Shown: positions 1-5,278 of the stretch, one piece after another
Layout: every line of letters starts with the position of its first letter
How positions within the stretch are numbered: position 1 is the stretch's first letter
From: Methanosarcinales archaeon
GTDB lineage: Archaea > Halobacteriota > Methanosarcinia > Methanosarcinales > Methanogasteraceae
Direction: 5' to 3'
Length of the DNA stretch: 5,278 bases
NCBI GenBank assembly: GCA_030666765.1
Contig: DAOUXE010000119.1
Span: forward strand, 1-5,278
Position numbers and translations under genes: made by a program
Notes under the pieces: generated by a model
The model's input: the letters and a program-made list of their open reading frames with translations, nothing else
Told to the model about the DNA's origin: nothing
Databases searched by the model: none

Positions 1-1
1 A

Positions 2-943
2 GGCAACCTCGAGGGGTATGTGATGGACAGCCAGCTTGCGTGGATCGAGGGCGTACTTGATGATGCGGGCGATGATTCTACGATCGAACACATCTTTATG
101 TTCGCGCATGAGCCTGCGTTCCCGAACGGGGGGCATCTGCACGATGCACAGTGGTACAATGGAGGAGACCCATCCGGGAACCAGGATTATAATGGCGATC
201 CGCTCGACCGGACGCATGTGATCGAGCGCAGGGATGAACTCTGGGAGGCGATCAGCCAGAATGGCAAGGTTGTCGCAGTATTCTTTGGCGACGAGCACAA
301 CTACAACAGGATGAGCATCGACGATGAGACGCCGGTGTACCTCGACGGATCAACGAATCCGAATTTCACAAGTCCGGTCTGGCAGATCATTACCGGCGGG
401 GCTGGTGCGCCGTTCTATGCGCAGCAGGACACACCGTGGTCCTGTGATGTCGAATCCTTCTATCCGTCCAAGCACTACTGCATGATCAGTGTCGATGGAG
501 GCAAGGTCTCCTTACAGGCTATAAGCGACTCGGGCGAGATCGTGGATGAGTGCGTACTTCGAGAAGGAACGCCTGCTGGCGATGGGGGCGCAACCGAACT
601 TTCTGCAGAGGTGATACCCGCAATCTCAATCACAGTCGAGACTTCCGCGCTTGACTTTGGAACGATCGGAGCGGGACTCAGTTCGGCTACGAGGCAGATC
701 AGGATTGCGAACACTGGCACCCGTGACGTCGCTGTGACCGCGGAGATCGGGGCAGATGAGAGCGGCTTCTACGATGGTGCGCTCAGATTAAACGGTGGTT
801 CCGTGGACGGATTCTCGGAAGAGGTACCTGCCGATGTGACGGACTTTGAAAACGCAGAGGATGTCGCGGCATCGCTTGAGGTTCCGCAGTGGGCTGGCGG
901 CGAGTATGCTGGAACGGTGCTCTTTGTGGCAGAGGGGGTTTAA
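2..943 (+). CDS. Metallophosphoesterase (purple-acid-phosphatase-like) with C-terminal Ig-like domain, 5' partial
   Basis: The reading frame is open to the left edge (base 2), so the GTG at 20 and ATG at 23 are almost certainly internal codons. The N-terminal metal motifs (DxH, GD, GNH) lie outside the window. Counting from the GTG, the visible catalytic part has a QLAWIEGVL helix (residues 5-13), the metal-site motif FAHEPAFP (28-35) and the late motif FFGDEHNYNRM (88-98), where the family usually has GHxHxxxR. These place it with calcineurin-like metallophosphoesterases, which hydrolyse phosphate mono- or diesters at a two-metal centre; the substrate is unknown. After a short Gly-rich linker (about 183-191), residues 192-307 form a beta-rich domain containing LDFGTIGAG and RIANTGT, repeated at the end of the next gene. 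An exported location is inferred from this tail and the neighbours. No C-terminal membrane anchor is seen. The Asp in place of the first His of GHxH is odd and may alter metal binding. Confidence 0.85.
   Translation, partial: GNLEGYVMDSQLAWIEGVLDDAGDDSTIEHIFMFAHEPAFPNGGHLHDAQWYNGGDPSGNQDYNGDPLDRTHVIERRDELWEAISQNGKVVAVFFGDEHNYNRMSIDDETPVYLDGSTNPNFTSPVWQIITGGAGAPFYAQQDTPWSCDVESFYPSKHYCMISVDGGKVSLQAISDSGEIVDECVLREGTPAGDGGATELSAEVIPAISITVETSALDFGTIGAGLSSATRQIRIANTGTRDVAVTAEIGADESGFYDGALRLNGGSVDGFSEEVPADVTDFENAEDVAASLEVPQWAGGEYAGTVLFVAEGV
593..937 (+). repeat. Duplicated C-terminal domain, copy A
   Basis: This stretch encodes the tail of the first metallophosphoesterase and matches 3193-3537 at a constant offset of 2600 bases. 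By my residue-by-residue count the encoded domains agree at 87 of 116 positions without gaps. The longest exact DNA match I found is 28 bases (910-937 with 3510-3537), running into the terminator stem. Motifs such as LDFGTIGAG, RQIRIANTGT and GTVLFVAEG suggest an Ig-like beta sandwich of the kind appended to exported proteins. Its role (surface attachment, complex formation or stability) is not shown by the sequence. Confidence 0.9.
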
Positions 944-959
944 CCCCCCTTTTTATTTT
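931..959 (+). terminator. Terminator-like hairpin plus T-tract overlapping the stop codon
   Basis: The G-run at 934-938 pairs with the C-run at 945-949. The stem extends to about 8 bp through A933-T950, a G932-T951 wobble and A931-T952. The loop TTTAAC contains the TAA stop (941-943). A T-rich tract follows to 959. Archaeal termination relies mainly on the T-tract, bacterial intrinsic termination on both parts, so the site fits either. The next start codon is 22 bases beyond, so read-through into gene 2 remains possible. Confidence 0.65.
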
Positions 960-967
960 CATGGATA

Positions 968-977
968 GGAGATGATC
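968..977 (+). promoter_or_regulatory. Shine-Dalgarno sequence of the GDPD/phytase-like gene
   Basis: GGAGATGATC matches the anti-16S consensus GGAGGTGATC at nine of ten bases and is preceded by A at 967. The AGGAG core ends 10 bases before the ATG at 982. It supports that start, which is also directly followed by a signal peptide. Confidence 0.7.
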
Positions 978-981
978 GGTA

Positions 982-3543
982 ATGGAAAATAAAGTTGTAT
1001 TAGTTGGATTTTTAGCTGTTTTAGTGATCTCAGCGATGGCTATGCCGTTATCGGCTGAGGATGTTCTTGTAGGGCGGGCTGTACTCCCTGCAAACACCAC
1101 TGCTTCCGGACCAACATCAGGACAGTTCATTGGCGAGGGTCCGATTAATGGTGTTTTCCCCCCATTCGTCGGAGAACAGCCAGTTCAGGGATTTTCAGCC
1201 GTTCTGAAGAAGGATGACGGATCGTTCTATGTAATGTCTGACAACGGCTTTGGTAGCAAGGAGAACTCACGAGACTACAATCTCCGGGTTTACACGATCA
1301 ACCCCGATTTCGAGACATTAGATGGGGGACCCGGGACGATCAGTGTACAGGGGTTCTTTGAACTGAAAGACCCTGATGATCTGATACCGTTTCCGGTTGT
1401 GAATGAGTGGACAACCGAACGCACCCTCACAGGAGCCGACTTTGATATCGAGTCCATGCAGAAAGCTTCCGACGGAACATTCTGGTTCGGGGAAGAATTC
1501 GGACCTTTCCTGATCCACACCGATGCGGATGGCGTGCTTCTGGACGCACCCATACCGCTCCCGGACTTTGAGGGGGGCATCATCAAGTCTCCACAGAGCC
1601 CGATGAACGAGGACTATCTTGGCGTGATGAACGCTATAGGGGCTGAGGTGATCTCGCCTGACTACAGGCTTCTCGATGACGGCAACGAGAGTACTGGCAT
1701 TTCGGATCGCATGGATGCCGGCGTCAGCAGCGATGTCATCAACGTTGCATCTCTCCGGAAGGCGGGATACCTGGTGATCCCTTACACGATCAATGAGAAG
1801 GAGGCTATGAGGCGGATCATCGATCTCGGTGTTGACGGTATCATCACCGACCGACCGGACCTGCTGCTTGAGGTCATGGTAGAGGAAGGCATCGACCCTG
1901 CGAGCTTTGACTCGGAGGGGCATAGGGGATGTCGCGGACTCAGACCGGAAAACACCCTGCCTGCATTTGAACACGCGATGGAACTGGGTGTTACCACGCT
2001 CGAACTTGACACCGGCATCACTATTGATGGTGTGGTTGTTGTATCACACAACCGGGTGGTAAGCTCTGATATCTGCCGCAGAACCGATGGCACACCCTAC
2101 GAGCCCGCGGATGAGGTTCTGATCAGGAACCTGACGCTTGCAGAGATTCAGAGCCAGTTCATATGCGACAAGAACCCGGATCCAGCCAGATTCCCTGATC
2201 AGATAGCACCCGGAGACCCATCGAATTACACGATGCCATCACTCCAGGAAGTGATAGACCTCGCAAACTCGATGGATCCTGATGTCTGCTTCAATATCGA
2301 GACGAAGATCTCGCCTTATGCGCCAGACGAGACGATTGACCCTGATACATTTGCCAGTGCGCTCGTGGATGTTATCAGAGGTAACGGCATCGAGAACCGA
2401 ACGGTCATCCAGTCCTTTGACTTCCGAACCATTCGCGCGGTTCAGGAGATCGCTCCTGAGATCGAGACCGTGGCACTCTTCGGAGATTTCGATGATGGCA
2501 CGAACTTGATACCCGATGGCACAGGTAAGTCACCATATCTGGCAGGTCTCGAGTTCTCATACAGGGTAACAGACGCGCCAACAATACCCCGGAGCAGAGG
2601 GTTTGAAGGGATGGCTCTGGGTGCGGATGGAAGTAAGCTCTATCCGATGCTCGAAGGCGCTCTAATCGATGACCCTGACCAGACCCGGCGGATCATCAAC
2701 GAGTTCGACCTATCCAGTAAATCCTATACAGGAGATCAGTTCTATTACCGGATGGAGGATCCGGGACATGCGATTGGCGACTTTATCGCTGTAAACGATC
2801 ACGAATATCTGGTGATCGAACGTGATGGAAGCCAGGGAGACTTAAGTGGGTTTAAGAAGATATTCAAGATCGATTCGAGCAATCCGGGCAATGATAGCTT
2901 TGCTCCGAAATTGGAGGTTGTAGACCTGTTGAACATCTCAGATCCCGACTCAATCTCGCTTCCCGCAGGTTCAGGGGATATCGGGCTTGGCGATCCATTT
3001 GCGTTCCCTTTTGTGACGATTGAGGATGTGGTCATCATCGATCAGACGACTCTTGGTGTGCTCAATGACAACAACTACCCATTCAGCACAGGCAGGAACG
3101 CAAGCGAGCCGGACGACAACGAGTTCATACTGATAGGGCTCGATGAGGTGCTGAACGTGACTGTGGATGTGAATGTGAATGTATCAGGTAGCACAGAACT
3201 CTCGGCAAACGTCGTTCCCGCGATCTCGATCACCGTCGAGACTTCATCGCTTGACTTCGGAACGATCGGGGCGGGACTCAGTTCGGCTACGCGGCAGATT
3301 CGGATTGCGAACACTGGCACGCATAACGTCGTTGTGACAGCAGGGGTCGGGGCGGATGAGGAGAACTTCTACACCGAGTCGATCAGGTTGAATGGTGTTG
3401 TTGTGGGCGATTTCTCTGAAGTGATACCCTCTGATGTAGCCGACTTCGAATATGCAGAGGACATCACGGCATCACTTGAGGTTCCCGAGTGGGCTGGCGG
3501 AGCGTACGATGGAACGGTGCTCTTTGTGGCAGAGGGGATTTAG
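982..3543 (+). CDS. Exported phytase-like esterase with an inserted, circularly permuted GDPD domain and Ig-like tail
   Basis: An 853-residue protein. Residues 1-25 are a signal peptide (lysine, then a hydrophobic core), probably cut before E26. The phytase-like esterase domain is discontinuous. Its first part (about 26-207) has SDNGFG and EEFGPFLIH. Its second part (about 526-725) has SRGFEGMA (538-545), EGAL, GHAIGDF, VIERD, VTIEDVVIID and NDNNYPFS. Between them lies a GDPD whose C-terminal part (about 209-304: VIPYTIN, GVDGIITDRPD) precedes its N-terminal part (about 309-524: GHRG, PENT, ELD, VSHN, NIETK, QSFDF). Likely catalytic and metal residues are H314, R315, E323, E341, D343, H356, E440 and K442, all present. 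GDPDs split glycerophosphodiesters into glycerol-3-phosphate and an alcohol; the other family is linked to phytase or phosphoesterase activity. A valine-rich linker with two NxS/T sequons (725-737) leads to the Ig-like tail (738-853) shared with the upstream gene. The ATG is supported by a Shine-Dalgarno and the signal peptide. Domain assignment is firm; activity is inferred. Confidence 0.9.
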   Translation: MENKVVLVGFLAVLVISAMAMPLSAEDVLVGRAVLPANTTASGPTSGQFIGEGPINGVFPPFVGEQPVQGFSAVLKKDDGSFYVMSDNGFGSKENSRDYNLRVYTINPDFETLDGGPGTISVQGFFELKDPDDLIPFPVVNEWTTERTLTGADFDIESMQKASDGTFWFGEEFGPFLIHTDADGVLLDAPIPLPDFEGGIIKSPQSPMNEDYLGVMNAIGAEVISPDYRLLDDGNESTGISDRMDAGVSSDVINVASLRKAGYLVIPYTINEKEAMRRIIDLGVDGIITDRPDLLLEVMVEEGIDPASFDSEGHRGCRGLRPENTLPAFEHAMELGVTTLELDTGITIDGVVVVSHNRVVSSDICRRTDGTPYEPADEVLIRNLTLAEIQSQFICDKNPDPARFPDQIAPGDPSNYTMPSLQEVIDLANSMDPDVCFNIETKISPYAPDETIDPDTFASALVDVIRGNGIENRTVIQSFDFRTIRAVQEIAPEIETVALFGDFDDGTNLIPDGTGKSPYLAGLEFSYRVTDAPTIPRSRGFEGMALGADGSKLYPMLEGALIDDPDQTRRIINEFDLSSKSYTGDQFYYRMEDPGHAIGDFIAVNDHEYLVIERDGSQGDLSGFKKIFKIDSSNPGNDSFAPKLEVVDLLNISDPDSISLPAGSGDIGLGDPFAFPFVTIEDVVIIDQTTLGVLNDNNYPFSTGRNASEPDDNEFILIGLDEVLNVTVDVNVNVSGSTELSANVVPAISITVETSSLDFGTIGAGLSSATRQIRIANTGTHNVVVTAGVGADEENFYTESIRLNGVVVGDFSEVIPSDVADFEYAEDITASLEVPEWAGGAYDGTVLFVAEGI
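1606..2553 (+). other. Circularly permuted GDPD (TIM-barrel) insertion within the phytase-like domain
   Basis: This encodes residues 209-524 of the fused protein. Standard GDPDs begin with HRG...PENT and end with WTVN...GVDGIITDxPD. Here the terminal block (residues 209-304, bases 1606-1893) comes first. A short linker around DPAS (305-308) follows, then the opening block (309-524), which stops at SPYLAGLE. The block lengths, about 96 and 216 residues, add up to a normal GDPD of roughly 300-330. The cut falls between about the sixth and seventh barrel strands. The flanking phytase-like halves (about 182 and 200 residues) likewise sum to a normal domain of about 400. The order is read directly from the translation; the claim that the domain still folds is inference. 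Confidence 0.8.
3163..3183 (+). repeat. Short GTGRAT hexamer repeat in the inter-domain linker
   Basis: GTGGAT, GTGAAT, GTGAAT and a partial GTA stand in tandem and encode the alternating VDVNVNV linker just before the duplicated tail. NVT (residues 725-727) and NVS (733-735) are potential N-glycosylation sequons. The repeat sits at the fusion point between the phytase-like domain and the tail, so slippage could change linker length in whole codons. Confidence 0.5.
3193..3537 (+). repeat. Duplicated C-terminal domain, copy B
   Basis: Second copy of the tail-coding segment at 593-937, forming residues 738-853 of the GDPD/phytase-like protein. Conservation is strongest in the first 40 residues and around the closing GTVLFVAEG, and weakest in the middle (residues 50-80 of the domain). 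That pattern suggests duplication followed by divergence of an exposed region. Confidence 0.9.
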
Positions 3544-3558
3544 GTCCCCCTCTTTTTT
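3531..3558 (+). terminator. Terminator-like hairpin plus T6 overlapping the stop codon
   Basis: AGAGGGG (3531-3537) pairs perfectly with CCCCTCT (3547-3553). The 9-base loop contains the TAG stop (3541-3543), and the T-run reaches 3558. It occupies the same place relative to the tail-coding repeat as the hairpin at 931-959, though the loop and descending arm differ. The Shine-Dalgarno of the next gene begins three bases after the T-run, leaving little room for a new promoter. Confidence 0.7.
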
Positions 3559-3560
3559 AC

Positions 3561-3567
3561 AGGAGGT
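3561..3567 (+). promoter_or_regulatory. Strong Shine-Dalgarno that decides the start of the second metallophosphoesterase
   Basis: AGGAGGT lies 7 bases before the ATG at 3575. The in-frame ATG at 3569 is only one base away and would be too close. The 3575 start also gives a conventional signal peptide beginning MNK. Confidence 0.8.
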
Positions 3568-3574
3568 AATGGAA

Positions 3575-5278
3575 ATGAATAAGATATGTGTGCTACTTCT
3601 CTTCGGGATGCTATTGATCCCTTATGCAGCAGCAGAAGATGTGGTCTTTGTTCATATTACTGATGTACACCTCTGCGATGCGGATTTCGCAGAGAGCTAT
3701 TACGGTGCCGGCGCGGATGTTGACCCACCCGCATTCTTTGTTGAGACGATCGCCGAGATCGGGCTATAAACCCTGATTTTGTTGTGTGCACAGGTGACCT
3801 TGTGGCAGCAGCCGATAAGTTCGGACCTGAGACGGCAGAGGGATGGTTCACGCTCTACAACGACTCCATTCAGGAACTGATAGATGTCGGAATCCCGGTT
3901 CATGAAGTTCTTGGAAACCATGATGTCGTTGGGGTGAACAACAAAAGCGTGGATACCGCCGAGCCCGGATACGGCAAGGAGATGTTTGAATCCTACTTTG
4001 GTGCCGCCAACTACTCGTTTGATTGTGGAGGTTATCACTTCGTGGTTCTTGATTCAAACAACATCGATGAGAAATGGGGAATGCCCGGGAAGGGGCTTGT
4101 ATACAGTATATGGGAGCCACAACTATCATGGCTTGAGAGCGACCTTTCGGGCACGAGTGACCCATCGATAGTGTTTGTGCACGAGCCAACAAAGACCTTC
4201 AACAACAGTTGCGAGGTTTTGGAGGTACTCAACGCACACGACACGATGGCAATCTTCTCAGGGCACTGGCACGACGATGAACTGCTGGATAGCGGTGGCA
4301 TCCCTGAACAGGTAGGGGGTGCTGTCTGTGGTGGCTGGTGGCGGGGTCCGAACAAGGACGGTGTTCCGCAGGGGTACCGGATCGTCGTTATGGATGGAAC
4401 CGAGATTGCGACGTTCTACAAAGCCACAGGTGTTGACAGGCAGATAAACATCTTAAGCCCGGCAGATCCGGTTATGAACGGGACCGTCGAAATCATGGCA
4501 AAGATTTACAGCGATAATCCGGTCACTGTTGTCTCATATCGGGTCAATGGGGGGGATGTAATGCCGATGGCAGTCTCAGAAGAAGGGGTGTGGTATGTCG
4601 CAGAGGCGATGTGGGATACGGATGGTCTTTCGGAAGGATATCACACAATCGAGGTCACCGCGACAGACTCTTCCGGAGATTTCTCAGAGGAGATGCGGGT
4701 CAAGGTGAGCGACGATAAGACAGCAAGCATCGGAGAGGTGAGATCCAATCCGGATGTATACCTCGGCAAATATCCAACAATCAAGGGAACTGTAACTGCG
4801 GTCTTTTATGACGGGAAGATTCCTGTGATGCAGGATGAGACGGCAGGAATCTCGATCTGGGCTGGAGACATCGGCGAGGAGCAACCAACGTTTGCAATAG
4901 GAGATGTGTGGAACATCAGAGGGCAGTTGATCGAGTATGCCGATCTGTATGAACTTGCACTCATCGATCACGGGGACGCTTTAAAACTTGGTGAGGCGAC
5001 AGTTCCGGAACCGCTGGTGAAGGACGCATCCGAGATCGATGAATCCACAGAGGGTCTGCTGGTGATAGTCAAAAATGGCACAGTGGAGTCGTTGGATTAC
5101 GGGGGATTTGTGATCCGGGATGATAGTGGGGAAGTGTATGTTTATGGCGGATATGCCGGATACGACACGGACGCTATCAACGTCGGAGATCTGGTTGATG
5201 TGATCGGGATCGGCTGGCAGTACAAGGATCTGTACGAGGTCTGTATCCGAAGCGCATCAGATGTGATAGTCCATAGTC
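3575..5278 (+). CDS. Exported metallophosphoesterase with Ig-like and tandem OB-fold-like domains, frameshifted and 3' partial
   Basis: The first segment (3575-3769, 64 codons then TAA) has a signal peptide (residues 1-20, cut likely after YAAA) and the first metal motif, DVH in HITDVH. The protein continues in the -1 frame from 3769 (NPDFVVCTGD) and stays open to the right edge, over 500 codons. One base added near 3767 restores a continuous protein of at least 568 residues. Numbered that way, the five metal-site motifs of calcineurin-like phosphoesterases are all present: DxH (30-32), GD (74-75), GNHD (114-117), H203 in VHEP and GHWH (230-233). Then come an Ig-like region (about 290-381) and two OB-fold-like repeats (about 384-470 and 480-568), each with a G-V-rich opening, a QD or RDD turn, and a late VGD or IGD strand followed by Y-x-x-L-Y-E. 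The enzyme should cleave phosphate esters outside the membrane; substrate unknown. The break may be a sequencing error or a recent mutation. It does not carry the tail of the two upstream genes in the visible part. Confidence 0.82.
3764..3770 (+). other. Frameshift site (one base missing) in the second metallophosphoesterase
   Basis: The upstream frame ends CTA TAA, while the conserved continuation NPDFVV starts with AAC at 3769. One extra base after CTA, for example CTA ATA AAC, gives E-I-G-L-I-N-P-D, a natural family sequence. No canonical slippery heptamer for programmed -1 frameshifting is seen. All conserved motifs on both sides are intact. Confidence 0.8.

Noticed and set aside
20..25. 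GTG at 20 or ATG at 23 as the true start of the first gene
   Set aside because: The frame is open further left (GNLEGY precedes), no Shine-Dalgarno is present, and a start here would lack the N-terminal metal motifs and signal peptide expected for this enzyme type.
950..959. TTTTTATTTT as an archaeal TATA box for the second gene
   Set aside because: It is better explained as the T-tract of the terminator. A promoter here would start transcription at or near the ATG, which does not fit the upstream Shine-Dalgarno.
1318..1974. Minus-strand open frame of 218 codons within the GDPD/phytase-like gene
   Set aside because: It lies wholly opposite a gene with clear domain motifs, has no recognisable domain, and its Arg/Val/His-rich composition is typical of an antisense shadow frame.
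1585..2535. Matching AAGTCTCCA and AAGTCACCA (Lys-Ser-Pro) near both insertion boundaries as recombination sites
   Set aside because: Each copy is followed by residues natural to its own domain, so the breakpoints lie downstream of the matches. An 8-of-9 base match is weak evidence by itself.
3764..3770. Programmed -1 ribosomal frameshifting
   Set aside because: No X XXY YYZ slippery heptamer is present at the site, and loss of one base explains the break more simply.
3700..4355. Overlapping minus-strand open frames opposite the frameshifted phosphoesterase
   Set aside because: The plus strand carries all five metallophosphoesterase motifs here. The minus-strand frames show no domain or Shine-Dalgarno support.

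Overview
The window carries three same-strand genes packed almost end to end. All three read as exported phosphoesterases, with intergenic gaps of only about 31-38 bp. Two of them have clear Sec-type signal peptides. The first is cut by the left edge of the window, so its N-terminus is not visible. The source looks prokaryotic, with strong Shine-Dalgarno sequences of the GGAGGTGATC type. The style of the exported proteins (acidic, Ig-like tails, NxS/T sequons in linkers, OB-fold repeats) suggests a euryarchaeon, perhaps a methanogen or ANME relative. That is an impression of style, not a demonstrated assignment.

Layout. (1) Positions 2-943: 3' part of a metallophosphoesterase of the purple-acid-phosphatase-like type, ending in a 116-residue Ig-like beta domain. 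(2) 982-3543: an 853-residue exported protein in which a glycerophosphodiester phosphodiesterase (GDPD) sits inside a phytase-like esterase domain, followed by a second copy of the same 116-residue tail. The two tails match at 87 of 116 residues without gaps, and the similarity runs on into a terminator-like hairpin overlapping each stop codon. (3) 3575-5278: a second metallophosphoesterase with a signal peptide, an Ig-like domain and two OB-fold-like repeats. It is broken by a one-base frameshift near 3767 and runs off the right edge.

The most unusual object is the GDPD in gene 2. Its C-terminal part (TIN...GIITDRPD) comes before its N-terminal part (GHRG...PENT...SFDF). The domain is therefore circularly permuted, and the permuted unit is inserted between the two halves of the phytase-like domain. 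Each pair of halves adds up to about the normal length of its family, and the listed GDPD catalytic residues are present.

Together the genes look like a small extracellular kit for releasing phosphate from organic esters (phosphomonoesters or diesters, glycerophosphodiesters, possibly phytate-like or nucleic-acid substrates). This is inferred from domain content; no transport or regulatory gene is in the window. No RNA gene, CRISPR array, insertion sequence or origin was seen, and no gene-free stretch exceeds 40 bp.
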